Positions 10,801-22,769 are shown, counted from the stretch's first letter. The stretch is 64,000 nucleotides of DNA from Ascidia mentula (GCA_947561715.1 OX387202.1:20845001-20909000), one strand, 5' to 3'. Notes: generated from the letters alone by a model not told the origin. Translations and numbers: made by a program.

Positions 10801-13322
10801 CGATAAAGCCTAAGTTCTGGAAAAGGAGTTGGACCACACCAAGCGGCTCTTTCTTGAGTCGCTTTACATTCATTTACTTTCCGGCAGTTTATAACAATTT
10901 GTTGTAACTGTTGCGCCTTCCGCAGTGTTTCGTGTTTTGGCTCTGTCACGTGATCTGACAAGCGGTGTCAACGTGCCCTTTTTTCTTTTTGTGGTCCTTA
11001 ATGTTTTAGTGTAGTTTACTTTGAAATTGCGGCATCAATACCTGATGAAGTCTCGCTGAATGGCAGACGAAACGTCGTAAAAATACAGCACGTATATTTT
11101 ATGCCAGAAGAGCGGTACATTTTATACTAAAACAAACTATTATTCAAAGTTTTGCAACATTTGTACTTGGTTAAGGATTGCTTTATTGAAATACAAACCA
11201 ATCCAAACTTCTGTTGATAGATCCCCAAACCCGTTCTTGTAATCCACCCAATCTCTGTCGAAACTCACAGATCCATCATAACGACGCTGGAACACCTGGT
11301 ATTTATCAAGTAAAACACTTGACACTGATTTTCGGAGAATTGGTCTAAAAAAGTTAGATGACCTCCATGTCAATATATGACTTTTCACTTTCATGTGTAA
11401 TTTCCTGACCTTTACAAACAACACAATCCCGGGCGTATGGTTAAGTATTGTAGTGTGAAATCGGAAATTACATGGCGTGCATAATAACCTCGCTTACCCA
11501 ACATAGCGTTGGTGCCAGGGATTGCCCACCCCTGTGTTAGTGATATTTACCACATTATCAATACCTGCCAGCCATCTTCACAGTAAACTTCTTCTCCCGA
11601 TATGAGATGTTGGCGACCTTTAATATCTGAAGTTTTACAGGAGCCCGGTGGAAGAGAATATATGAAATTCCTGAGATCTGCAGACGGTTAAAACTCATCA
11701 GATTGGCAGAAGTATTTGAGTTAAACTCATTCACACGCAAGTAGGCGGTGAAAACCCCACAATATTTGCACGACCTGCATTATGACCAGAATATACCGGT
11801 GCCAGATGGAACCCTCTCTGATTCGCACGTCATGACGTATATGTTGGGTTTGCCAATACCTTTGCCCGTAAGTCAAGTCATTACTCGCTTCTGCCCCTAG
11901 TGGTGTAGATATCTCACCAATCTATACCACTAGGGGCAGAAGCGAGTAATGACGTGAGTTACGGGCAAAGGTTTTCAGAATTTGACACATATGTAAGATT
12001 TACATTTAAATAAAGTAAAACTCAACTGTTGGAAGTGTTACTCAGTTGACCTTGCAGTTGATCCACTCTGTTCGACAACTCTGTGAATAAAATGTTCGAT
12101 GTGTGAGTGGACATTGGATGTTAAGTGCATGAACTTAACTGTTAGATGTGCGGTTCTGCTCACTCTGCATTTGATCCACTCTGTTCGACAACTCTGTGAA
12201 TAAAATGTTAGATGTGTGAGTGGACATTGAATGTTAACTGCATGAACTTAACTGTTAGATGTGAGGTTCTGCTCACTCTGCAGTTGATCCACTCTGTGCG
12301 CCAAATCTGTCAACAAAACTCACGTTTACGTTGGCATGTTTTCGTCAGTCAAAGAGTTTGGGGCTAAATGGTAAAAAAATCCTTTAAGCCGAATAATCCT
12401 ATTAAAAATAAGCTTCAGCTTAATCCCTGACAAGTGATGCAAATCTTGACTGTGGTTGCTATATGCAATAATTACTTTGCACAAAACAAATCTCTGCCAT
12501 ACATCCAGGTCACTTGTGTCGTACCACGAGGCTTGCAAGGGTAAGTCAGATAACTAACAATAAAAACACAATACTTGACATAAACAAACTATTTTCAAAA
12601 AGAATCTGCTTTTATTGTGGGTGGTACGACATGAGTGACCTATAGTAACCCCGACGGACTGTTCCGTTACGAAGGGGATTTGAGTTTTGTCACGTGATTG
12701 GTGAGTACGCAGGTATTTACACCACTAGGGGCAGAAGGGAGTCATGACGTGAGTTACGGGCAAAGGTTTTAGCATTTGTTATCTTGACACATCTGTGAGA
12801 TATCAATTTATATGAATATGAAACTCAACTGTTGGAAGTGTTACTCAGTTGACCTTGCAGTTGATCCACTCTGTTCGACAACTCTGTGAATAAAATCTTC
12901 GATGAATTTACTTTAATATGATTTTATGAGAGTTCACCGTGTAGGGGATTTGTGGTACTGCTGTGTTTGTATCAAATATCTATCTGTACTGCTTGGTTTG
13001 TTAAAGTTTCCTATCCAATAATAAATTTTGTCGAAAAGTGTTTAGAGAAGAATCTTATACCTGTAACAAGTCTCATCAAATCTTCTTTGCCAGCCACAGG
13101 TCCTTGGTCTCCCTTTTCACCTCGGTGACCTTGAGGTCCACGTGGTCCCATCTTTCCTGGTCTTCCAGTCTCTCCTCTGGCACCTTTCAAGCCGGAATGT
13201 TCTATCTCTGATCCTTGTTCTTGTCCATCACAAATGGAAACAACTCTGCATACTTGTTGTTGTTGGTGAGTTATGACAAGATGGCCGACCAACAAAACTC
13301 CAAACAACATCAATTTCAACAT
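7865..13322 (-). CDS. Ficolin-like lectin (collagen + fibrinogen domain)
   Basis: Secreted pattern-recognition lectin of the ficolin type: a collagen stalk for multimer assembly and a fibrinogen-related head that binds acetylated sugars in innate immunity. Ten exons (minus): 13322-13061, 12883-12845, 12306-12277, 12193-12164, 12080-12042, 11677-11565, 11295-11199, 10148-10049, 8452-8315 and 8045-7865. All introns are GT-AG, phases agree throughout, and the exons sum to 1029 nt (342 residues plus stop). Residues 1-20 form a signal peptide, Cys25 and Cys31 could link subunits, 44-76 are eleven Gly-X-Y triplets, 77-133 a heptad neck, and about 139-342 the fibrinogen head with [30 protein letters not shown] and KVKCE. 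The ATG at 13322 was chosen because it starts the hydrophobic leader. Length matches vertebrate ficolins. A second copy of the last two exons lies downstream at 3345-2760. The exon model is inferred and not transcript-tested. Confidence 0.9.
8480..10040. other. Intron of the ficolin-like gene, no gene seen
   Basis: This is the 1.6-kb intron between the ficolin exons at 10148-10049 and 8452-8315. Short open frames at 9301-9833 on the plus strand have no family features. CAGGGGTGGGCAAA at about 9297 looks like a hAT-type terminal inverted repeat, but its only mate found is far away near 11534. Confidence 0.4.
10363..11124. repeat. Near-perfect palindrome of about 760 bp
   Basis: The left arm (about 10363-10743) is mirrored by the right arm (about 10788-11124) around a 44-bp spacer at 10744-10787. 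The left arm carries about 40 bp, near 10620-10660, not present in the right. The outer part of each arm holds a CTGATGA ... GAAACGTC motif (plus strand 11042-11100, minus strand 10450-10375) that resembles a hammerhead ribozyme core, as known from Penelope-like elements and retrozymes. The palindrome lies in the ficolin intron between exons 11295-11199 and 10148-10049. It is probably a fold-back or tail-to-tail insertion of a repeat; a partial relative lies at 18830-18895. Confidence 0.8.
11858..11974. repeat. Hairpin inverted repeat in ficolin intron
   Basis: Two arms of about 55 bp, with cores CTGCCCCTAGTGGT and ACCACTAGGGGCAG, flank a loop of a few bases. A single arm of the same sequence occurs at about 12718-12770 in the next intron upstream. 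It looks like a small fold-back element of the kind that moves as a MITE. It lies between the last neck mini-exon and the first fibrinogen exon. Confidence 0.75.
12042..12883 (-). other. Array of four neck mini-exons (ficolin-like gene)
   Basis: Four exons of 39, 30, 30 and 39 nt (12883-12845, 12306-12277, 12193-12164, 12080-12042) encode near-identical heptad-like peptides of the type LSNRVDQLQ. Each is flanked by duplicated intron sequence, with the acceptor TTTATTCACAG (one GTTGACAG) and donors GTAACA or GTGAGC. All have the same phase, so any number could be included or skipped without a frameshift. They arose by tandem duplication of exon plus intron, and the 39-nt type adds GQL. They lengthen the coiled-coil neck between the collagen stalk and the head. 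Confidence 0.85.
12506..12641. repeat. Short inverted-repeat element
   Basis: CAGGTCACTTGTGTCGTACC near 12508 is the approximate reverse complement of the stretch near 12620-12641, giving a MITE-like unit of about 135 bp with imperfect ends inside a ficolin intron. No coding content. Confidence 0.45.
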
Positions 13323-13419
13323 TGTCAAACAAGCTAGACTTTGAAAATCTGTAAATAGTTGCTCAGTCATCACATGGAAATTAACAAAGTAAACGCCAAC
13401 GTTAAATTGCACCAAAATT

Positions 13420-16400
13420 ACCTAATTAACAACTACATTGAAAATATGGAAGATTCACTGAGACCTGCTGGCGAAAATCAATACACATTTATGCTGCGTA
13501 GATGAAACAAATATGAAAATAATGCAAATGATAAATGTGGATTATCGCAAATTACATCTGGCATCTCTACTTGGTTTTAACTTCACCTTCAACTCTATCA
13601 GTTATAACTTGTCCAAGCACAAGTGACTTTAAACCACGGTCAGCTACAATACAAGCTTGATCTGAACTGGATCACGTTGCGTTTCCAACCACACAGACCC
13701 GAGCAAACTCAATGCAGTAATCACGACGCAACTGTGACTTGCTTAAAACCTCCTTCAAGTTGCCGGAGACCTTTGAATTTCCGAGGACCGAATAACGTCA
13801 CTGATACGAAAACACGGCGTATCAAAATACATCCATGCAAAGGAAGTCGGTTCAAATACCTAAGTGCGTGCGCTCGTTTGCAAGAGTTCGTAAAACCTGC
13901 ATTTATTCTGGCTTTGAATTCTCGCTCCCTTTAATCGGTGCGTTTGGGTTGGTTATGGAACAAGACGCAGTTAAACTCAGTGCAATTTAAGCTGTTCTAT
14001 CTGAATACTAATGGTTGACACTGAATTGAGATGAAATAAATATGTTGGATGACTTGGACGGTGGTAAAAGCCGCTTAAATATACAAGTTTTACATGTGTT
14101 GCGACCTATATGCCAATTATGAGCCTCAATCCGGTACTTAACAATATTATTTATGATCGATGGGAAATCCTATTTGATTAACGCATTTGACATAAGATCG
14201 CACGTGAGTTCTAATTGTTGTGTTTTCCTAACCTGACTTTAATTGAAACTTGATGCAAACATTCCAACAATATTCATTTAAAATGAACAATTTTGGACAC
14301 GAAATTAACATGCGCAATTATACCAACGCCAAACTGAGTGAATTTACGCCCAAACGCACAGACAAAATTGAGCAGAACCAAATCACAAAACCGATGAACT
14401 GAGATGAGCACAGTACAGCTGCGCTGCCCTGCCCTGTCCTGCCTCGGTCCTCAGCTAAACGCACACGGAAAGTTACAAAGAAAGGTCGGTTACTGAAAGA
14501 CGATGAAGGACAGTCACATGGGAAAACTTAAAGTCTCAAAGCGACCAAGTCACTTGAGATTAATATGACGCAAAACAGCTGTTAAACCATATCACACAAA
14601 AGCCAAAAAAAGACACAAATCACGTGAATGGTCAGCTGTTGCTATCGCTAAATTTTGAAATGAAACCCGCTTGCCAAGACGATCTAAAAATACCAATTAC
14701 CCAACCCAGTGGAGTGAGACGCCAAAATGACAACTGGCCATGCAACCTTAAGTCCATTAATGCAACCGTTGACATGTAATGCAAAATCACGTTACAACAT
14801 GTACATATTCAAATGAAATATTACACACAAATATTTTCGTATCTTGCTCCTGGTTTTCAGGTGAATTTCTTTTCTCACTTTAACAAAACCAGGCGGATGA
14901 CGGATCGTTAATATTAAAGAACTTATGCGTGTTTCTTTTCCTAATCCTATGCTTTCAAACAAACTCTTACAAACGCAACTATTCAGATACCAAAAATAAA
15001 CCTTTTAATGCTTTGTCTAATATTAATATAATGACTACAATCGCTTAACATCCTATAGAACGTTGGCAACACAATTGACGTCACGACGCAAAACTGCAAA
15101 AAAGTGGGGAAATGCTTCGTTGGCGCTGAGCGTGAAGTCAATACAAGTTTGTAGTGAGGCGTGAAGGAATGTGGTTGTGGGGCAAATGGAGTTGCACTGG
15201 TTTCACTAAATGGGCGCCTGACTTTATTAAACGGACTAATGTTAAAAACGACAATAAAACATACATACAATTCCAGTAGTAATACATGCTTTCGCATAGC
15301 AAGGCAGGATCGCCCCACTTGGGGGGCAGTGAAAGCGTGATATTACTTCTGCGTTGTCTGATTACTGTGGTGGAGATCCTCTACGCATGTGAAGGTCGCC
15401 TGACAATCCAGCTCGGCTGCAATGCCTTGGCTGCGAAGCCCAAACTTTACAATTCCAGTAAACGCCCGACACTAAAAACAACCGTACAGCTCAACGCACA
15501 TCTCAAGACTAACGGGTCATACACACAGCACTTCTTGCACCGGCTAATCAACCAATCAACTGTATGTTCAGGCAGGGGAAGATACAGGTTCAGTTGCGCA
15601 GTCAAACTTGAGACAAGCAAAACACTCGTTCATGAGGCGGCAACCGCAACACGAGAAAGGCAATGACGCGCTTCGATGCACAGGCGAACACTGTGGTCGC
15701 CATCATCTAAATTTTACTTTTCGCCCCACCTAAAAGATGTGCACAGAGGTAACAAGTTGCCAAACACTCTTTCCCACTGGTTGATTTGGTCACACACACA
15801 TATATATATATCAATGGATTGGTTATTGTTGTATCTGCTTTGGTGATGCTAGCTGGAGCACAGGAAGGCGCATCTTACCGATATTTTGTTTTTTCAGAGT
15901 ATGACGTTTATCAGATTACCAACAGTCCGAAGTAGTACCTGTATTGATGATCACTTACCATTGCTTCCAGAATAATGAACACAACATTACGGCAAACAAC
16001 CATATTTGAGGGTTTTGAGATAAAATGGCCTCCAATTTAACATATTCAGGGTTAAGTCCGTCACCACTAGTTACTTGGAGATTTGATGTAATGTAAATCG
16101 TCCCCTACTGTGTGAATTTGCTGCCCTCCCTTGGGGCATAACGATAAGAATCCAACTTCATGCTCCGGGAACCGTTGCTTGTGGACAATATCAGCATCAG
16201 CACTCGCAGGACAAAGCACAGCCTGCTGTTCTTTCATGAAGTCGATATTGAGTTGATTTATTAGCGAAAGATAATTGTAGACCCAACTGCTACCTTTCGG
16301 TTAAAAGATTGAACACGAATTTAAACAACAAAACGAAGTTCTCCATGTAAGCGAAAAGTTCAATAATACTGCAAGTATATCAACCTGCGCTGCTCTGGAG

Positions 16401-16780
16401 GGACCGACAAATCTGTCCCATCTTTTCAAATATAAAATATAAAAAAATATGATTTAACATTCCAAAAGACTTTAATTTGGGCCTCATCGGGGTTCCAACT
16501 AAACTACGTTATTTTGCATTTCAGGCATTTCGCATGCTGTCCATAAAACAACTGGCTGGAACACTAGTGCACTGGCCCAACATCGATAAAGACATTTTGA
16601 ACATGTGTCTTAAGAGCTGTACATCTTAAGCCAAACATAAAAACATGGTGCCGAATGCTCCCGTACATCCATGGTTGTTGACCGAGAAGCCATGGAATTT
16701 AGGTCTCATGAATCCGTCATTTAAATGTCAGATGTATAAAATTCCAAATAAGGTCACTTTCAACTCGATACAAAGTTACA
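13420..16780. other. Intergenic, no gene recognised
   Basis: The 5' flank of the ficolin-like gene and the 3' flank of the next gene. Open frames of up to 126 codons (15286-15666 plus, 15318-14983 minus) show no domain, splice structure or family motif and are probably chance. No repeat shared with the rest of the window was noticed. Confidence 0.4.
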
Positions 16781-16783
16781 ACT

Positions 16784-18165
16784 TCACATGTTTAAATGTA
16801 AGATGGAAAGGACTTGTTTGTACAGCTTGCGCTCAAAGTACAGTTTTGCACCAGTGTCTTGGTATCGGGACAGGGATTCTTTGTTATTTAAGACAGCTCT
16901 GAGATTGTGCAATTTATTTGAAATTCTGTTCATATTAGTTAATGCTGCATCGCCCGTGATGAGATTCACCTTTTGCTTCCTGCTATACAGAGCTGATATA
17001 AACCTACTTTCTTCAGAGCATGCAGGGTCACTTAAATAATCTGAATCGACTTTTAATTTCGCCTGCATCAGTTTCAGCTTTTGGTACTTGTTAAGGGAGT
17101 TACTTTCTTTGACGACTTCCAAAAGAGACTTTGTGACTACAGAGCACTCTGGTGCCTCGTTAGGTTTAATTGTTGAATTTTGAGCTGCAGGGGCTTCTGT
17201 TATAACTGCAGAGGACACTCTATCTGCCTTTAAATCCACAATTTCTTTGTTCCTTTCCCGGTTTGTTTTTTGTTTTGAGACTGAGGCATGTCGATTCTTT
17301 CCAGCAGATGAAATTCTTGTTCCTTGTGACTCAACCCCAGTTTTTGATTTCATCCAAACCCTGTTTTTTGTCAAACTCAACTTCTTAATATTTTTGTTTG
17401 TTTTCACCATAAACATCTTGTGCTTGGGGCAGTTTCCTCTCGTGCATAATCTGCATCCTTGTTTTGTTGACTGAGTTGGGGCAGAAGAGGAACGTTTTGA
17501 TGATTCTCCACCAGTTTCTCGAATTAATTTAGCTTTTTGAAGCATGCTGTCGACACTTTCAATTTCTTTTTGAAGCTTTACATTTTTTTCAACTGTTGGT
17601 TCTTCTTCTGTGGTTAGTTGACTTTGCTTGCTGTTATGTCTTTCTTTTACCCATGGCTGTAGCAAGCTTTCTGAAACATAACACACGTTGATTTTTTCAT
17701 GTTTATGTGTCACAGTTTAAACATTTCAAATTCGCACTCAGCAAAATTTTTTGTAAGGTAATACTGAAGCAGAATAATAAAAAGGTGCACTCTAGTCCGA
17801 GGTTCCAGACTGGGGTCTGCACAGGAGGTCTGTGAAGATATGGCAGGAAATTAAACTTATGTTGTGTAAAATTGCTACAGTGATTTGGGAGCTTTGCAGT
17901 TGTTGCTCAGTTTTGTCAATTATAGTTTTTCAAACTTACAGTCTGTCGAGTTGCTGCTAATAAGATCTGCCGTTCTGCATATGCAAAAAACTTATAAATA
18001 TGCCGGAGAAAAATATATTCACAAATTCACATCGGAGTTCCGTAGCAAAGAGTTTCCTGCTCTATACAAACACTTACCATATTTTTCTGCGCGATATCTT
18101 TCCAAAGTCGTCCTTACATCAAGCGTTCGATCAAGAATTTCGAGAAACACTTTAAGGTTATTCAT
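16784..18165 (-). CDS. Two-exon coiled-coil protein, possibly TEDC2
   Basis: Exon 1 (18165-18078) starts at an ATG and ends with a GTAAGT donor. Exon 2 (17670-16784) follows an acceptor TATGTTTCAG, and the two join in phase to 324 residues. The N-terminus (MNNLKVFLEILDRTL, then ERYRAEKY joined to ESLLQPWVKE) and a second helical stretch at about 45-70 are likely coiled coils. A Cys-rich patch CRLCTRGNCPKH follows a Ser-rich linker, then a long Lys/Ser-rich, low-complexity middle, and a helical C-terminus with YQKLKLMQAKLKV. The order (short helical N-terminus, paired helix, disordered middle, helical end) recalls TEDC2 of the tubulin epsilon/delta complex at centrioles, but that is a weak resemblance, so no symbol is given. 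The exon structure is well supported; the function is not. Confidence 0.65.
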
Positions 18166-18537
18166 TATACGAACATGGAATCGGGGAAAATTTTAAAACT
18201 TTCCTTTCTTCAACTCATTTTATCGCTAAAAAACTCCACGCAGGGGAATAACCACAATTTTTAACTTTAGATATAGGAAATAATTGTTATTTTAATTTCA
18301 GCCAAAATATAATCGTTAAAAGATTGAATGGAGTGATCTATATATTTATTTTATCTGAAATTCCACAATTATTTGAATCTACAAATTTAATTTATTGCAC
18401 GCTCCAATGGTTTTGAGGGCACCATCCCTATTTTTAGTGTTAGTTGTATTATATGCACTCTGTATTTGATCTGTATTAAACACTATGGGATCCGTATCAG
18501 TATTAAATCCCCCATATCAAGTTCTGAGGTGTTGCAT

Positions 18538-19950
18538 CAAACTTTATATTATTCTTTGTTATTCTTTGTGTATCGTAATTAGGTCGCGTACATGCGCATA
18601 TGTTGTTTCGAGGTAATCGCTTTGCTTCACCCACACATATGGGGAAAATCTCTGACATAACGCAAGTAAATGTGGATCATTGTTAGGTAATGCCTAACCA
18701 GCATTTTAATGGTTACGTCATGTTATGCCAACCTCATATAATGTCGTGCGGAAATAACTAAAAAATTTTTTATTGCGGGACTAAGTACTCGAAATTGACT
18801 TAACATCGGACGTGGATAATCCTGAAATTCCTGTTGATGAAGTCTCGCCGCATGGCAGACGAAACGTCGTAAAATACAGCACGTTTATGCCAGAAGATCA
18901 GCGGATAACCCTATATGTTGTCTGTGATGTAGGATACGGTATAACAATGATTTTAGATTTGCTGTTGTCATGTTTAATTCCAAAACGTAAACTTTTGTAT
19001 AAATTGATCAACTTGTCAATAGGAAAACAACAGGATAATTACATTTATACAGAATGGTGTTTTCAGTGAGCAATCACAGGGCTATCGCGCTGGTCGCGAC
19101 GCATTCACTCAATGCACACATCTCTTTCACTATACCGGACAACGAGTCCGAAGAGCAGCACATGACTGCTAGTCGCACGGCGCACCTGACGCCTCAACTT
19201 CGCAAGTGACCAGACGCCATACACTTGTTTACTGAGCCTGGAGTCATGCATTGCTCATAACCTTTATGGTTTTATCGTTGCCCATGCCATTTAATTTCTT
19301 TGTATATTGTTCTTACGCGTAGTTGCTTTTATTGCAAAATAAACATGATTTGATTTAATTTGATTAGTGGACTGTATCGAATGCCATTCCTGGAAATTAC
19401 TAAAGACATGTTTGATATTTTTTCACTGTTGATTCGAACTTTTGACACATGACAATACGCAAAGCTATTATTATTTGTAAACTATCCTCAGGTTTTTTTC
19501 CTTGTTGTTTTGCGCTTAAATTAAATGTCACTTGCATCGTTGCAACAAAACCGAAGCTGTTTGTCACGTAAAAATTGAAATATACCAGACAAGTCATATT
19601 AACGCGCGAAACCTATGTAGAAACTTGGGCCTAGGAAATTTAAATTGTTTGTTCGAGTATCTGTACAGATTACGACAACCTTTCAACGATCTCCATAAGT
19701 GTACGCTTAAATGCTACGATTGATGAAGATGTTCGGAATGATTCAACCTCAGCACGCTAATCCATGACGCACGTACAACACCTTACAACCACCCGGCAAA
19801 CATTTTCGAAACGGGGACTCCTGCAGCAAAACTTTATATTATTCTTTGTTAATTGTGACAAACTGTATTTCCGCCGCGTATACATGCACAAGGTATTTCG
19901 AGGTAATCGCTTCGCTCCTCCCACACATATGGGTAAATCTCTGACATATG
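18538..19950. repeat. Diverged dispersed repeats
   Basis: About 125 bp at 18538-18665 recurs at 19830-19950 (shared TTATATTATTCTTTGTTA and CCCACACATATGGG). At 18830-18895 lies a relative of the palindrome-arm motif (GATGAAGTCTCGCCGCATGG, then GACGAAACGTCG). At 19265-19320 lies a stretch similar to 37474-37530 (TTTTATCG...ACGCGT), probably a SINE-like tail. No gene is seen between 18170 and 21370. Confidence 0.55.
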
Positions 19951-19959
19951 GAAATCAGC

Positions 19960-21365
19960 TTTGGGTTCAATAATCAAATCGACGTTTTAATAATCCTGTC
20001 CATATTAATATTTTTTCCTCATTTCGACCACGATATAAATATCGCCACGACCATAAGCTAAGAGGGGAGCGAAAAGAGAATAAGCTAAGCGCAGACTATG
20101 ACAGAGGGTAGACTTTGACAAGTGGGGAGAAGGCTGCATTGAGCGCCTACGTGTAGTGGTCTGAGGTATGTATTATTGTTCTAATTATAAGGTTGTAAAG
20201 GTAGTTCGTGGCAAATATTCTTTTGATAGTCATTGGAGTCGGGAGTGTTTTCTTTCTGCAAACGTGAGTCCCTGCAGTGTTTTTATGTTTCGCCCGTTCA
20301 GTTGCCTGCCTACCTCAGAGCTTTCTTGGTTGCAACTCTTTCTCAAGTTGCACTGATGATCGAAACGTTTGCACATAATGTATAGCAGCATATTAGCTTT
20401 GGATTTCTTGTTTAAAGTTTTGAGGCTTTTTAGCATTAATACGCATACTGAGTAACTTGCGTTTTTGCCAAAGAATGTAAATTCGGCTTGTCATGCTTTG
20501 AAACATTTTAATATTTTGTTTAAACTTTCAAAACCGCTTTCTACTCTTTTACATTTACACCCGTCTTTCTGACGCCATTGCTAGTTATCTCGCTTGCGTT
20601 ACGTCATTCAACTTGTGCTACTTCTTCTGAGTCTGCTTTGTCGCGTAATCGCAGCAATTATCTCTTTGTTTCTGCGTCATCTTTGATATGTTCCTATATA
20701 TTTGCGACACTTTCCACAAATAAACATATCCTAACATTCGGTCCAACTCAGATCGCAATGTGGTTTCTTGGGTTACAACATTTGGTCTCCTAGGTCCTAA
20801 CATGTGGTCTCATGGATCACAGAGATCGCAGTTTCGTCTCAGAGTCCAGAACTAGGTTAGATCCAAGAACTAAACACTGATGACGATACCTATACCAACA
20901 TGATGTCAGACCGAGACTTTCTTGGCAGACTTGATGATGGGTCGCGAAGGTGGAAACCCTTTTCAAAAACATTTCCTGTGGCTTATGACCTATGAAGGCA
21001 CACTAGCACTAAATATTCAAAAAAAAAACAATCATTGCAACTGCATTGGACAAAACACAGCAAGGATCTGAGGAGCATTCAGGAGGATCTTATGCCCAAT
21101 AGGATAGCAGAAATAGCTCCCAGGGGGCAACCAAAGCAACTTTCCCGACAAAAATGTTTTTACCATTGCACAGAAAAAGGCTTGGGGACAACATTGAATT
21201 GCAAATTGCATGAGGTTTTTGTGATTTACTTTTTCACAAAACCAATCGACACTTTTGAAGACTTTTTTACTGAAATAATGTCCGACCTGGGGGCAAAATA
21301 CTTTTTTTGACCCGAGTGCGTAGACAAGTCAAATCAAGGCATACTTCTGTAATTCAATTTCTATC
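19960..21365. other. Intergenic, no gene recognised
   Basis: Short open frames only. CACTGATGATCGAAACGTTT at about 20350-20370 is another GATGA...GAAAC motif, like those seen in ends of Penelope-like or related retroposons. It lacks room for a stem between the two boxes. Confidence 0.35.
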
Positions 21366-21369
21366 AAAA

Positions 21370-22030
21370 TTTCCTTGAATAATTCTACAAAACTTCACTC
21401 TCTCCATGCCATCTACATTCTGCCATGGAATGCAACCGGCAGACGGATCAGACGCGTCTGTGTCCTCCACAAACTGCTGTGTTAAGTTTGTTTATTACAC
21501 AAGAGTGTATAAGGTCTAACCTTGGGAGGTGACAAGAAAATGATTTGTAAAGGAAAGCCAAAGCTAGTATGCTACTCATGCCGAAGCAAACGTTTCAAAC
21601 ACCACTGTGTTCATCATCAGTGTCAAGTAAGAATGAGTTGCAGCAAGGTGTGCGCGGAGGTAGGCAGGTAACTGAACAGACAAAAACAACAACACAAATA
21701 AAACACGTGACAGACGCCACTCGAACACCCACGGCCGTGACGTCATCATTTGGGTTTCAATGAGGACCTGGGTGTTGACAAGAAACCTTGTTACACAATT
21801 TACCCTCACATTAAACCTTTCCCATAAGTTGGTGAAATGGCGCCGCGATATCCGCGCATTTCTGCAAATATTTGCGGTGAATTGGCGTGACTGCATTTTT
21901 GGGGTTTATCAGAGAAAGTCAAACTGAACTGAATCAAATTTACTGACATCCTCGAATCAGAAATCAACTGTCGAATCTGATGGATCAATGTTTATATTTA
22001 CATGGATTATCAACATAAAGCATGGAAACG
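21370..22030. repeat. Dispersed repeat R, copy 3 (left part)
   Basis: Matches 1285-1945 of copy 1 with scattered substitutions and stops at TAAAGCATGGAAACGGTTGC, where a foreign coding fragment begins. The rest of repeat R is missing here. Confidence 0.75.
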
Positions 22031-22033
22031 GTT

Positions 22034-22567
22034 GCATGCGATAATGCGATGCTCAGATGAGCAGACACAATATTTTCTGGCTTCTTTACTCAATGAGGAA
22101 TTGGACAATTTACCGAGGGACATAAAACACAGAGCACTTGCAGCAGATAAATCTAAATCAAATCCAGCTGTGTTAAATGCAGTTCCATTGTTTATGTTAC
22201 GAATGTATGAAAGAAACAAACAACCAAACTTGAAAGTCAGTTATGCATCAGCTTTCCTTATGTGCTATAACCCGCAGTGTGAGGTCGATAAAGCTGGAAA
22301 TCTTGTTTCAAGAAGTTTGGTTGCTCGGGGAAGAAACTTTACTCAAATACTTCAAGCTCTGCTTTCTGAAGTCACAGTGGATTTGAAACAGTGGAATTCC
22401 AGCATGCAGGCCGTCGTATCATGGAGGTTGTTTATTGGGAGATGTTTTAATGCTTTGGTGGAAAGTAGAAGAACTGAACTTAATCTTCAACTGAAACAGA
22501 AAAGTTGCCAAGAAGAAGATGATGATGTTGAACACAAACTTGCAACCTGTGAGCTTTCATGTAGAAC
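22034..22567 (+). pseudogene. Captured coding fragment, unknown protein
   Basis: An open stretch of about 178 codons, with no intron and no stop until the repeat resumes, starts abruptly inside repeat R and ends abruptly in another repeat. The sequence is protein-like: an acidic helical start (SDEQTQYFLASLLNEELDNL), HEAT-like helices (VLNAVPLFMLRMYERN, VSYASAFLMCYNPQCEVD), and an acidic end (EEDDDVEHK). A 25-base direct repeat (ATAAAGCATGGAAACGGTTG plus CATG) brackets it at 22016 and 22569. I do not recognise the family. It probably derives from a larger host gene, copied without introns or from one exon; no poly-A is visible, which argues against simple LINE-driven retroposition. As it lacks its own start and end, it is treated as a gene fragment. 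Confidence 0.55.
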
Positions 22568-22589
22568 ATAAAGCATGGAAACGGTTGCA

Positions 22590-22765
22590 TGGTATAATTG
22601 AACCAATGGTTTTTCACAGCAGCATCCCGCTTAGACGCCGTTCTACACACCGCTTTGTAATGCAGTTACGGCATCATTTCACACGCTCAAAACAATCGCT
22701 CACATGTCAAACGCGGTCACATCACACAACCAGAACTAAAATAATATATGTCCTCTCCTTTTAAG
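22590..22765. repeat. Left piece of the block paralogous to 41.8 kb
   Basis: This matches 41808-41970 (shared TTCACAGCAGCATCCCGCTT) up to the motif ATGTCCTCTCCTTTTAAG. The match resumes at about 24685 with CAGTCGCCTTGCACTCTCGC, so about 1.9 kb is inserted here relative to the paralogue. Confidence 0.7.
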
Positions 22766-22769
22766 CCTT

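Noticed and set aside
10528-10961. Matching open frames on opposite strands starting MSDHV
   Set aside because: They are the two arms of the palindrome read outward-in, so the similarity is structural; no family motif.
9297-11534. CAGGGGTGGGCAAA and its inverse as ends of one hAT element
   Set aside because: The interval contains two true ficolin exons and there is no 8-bp duplication at the ends; chance or two separate remnants.
15286-15666. 126-codon open frame as a gene
   Set aside because: No domain, no splice structure, composition unlike the supported exons; an overlapping region is open on the other strand.
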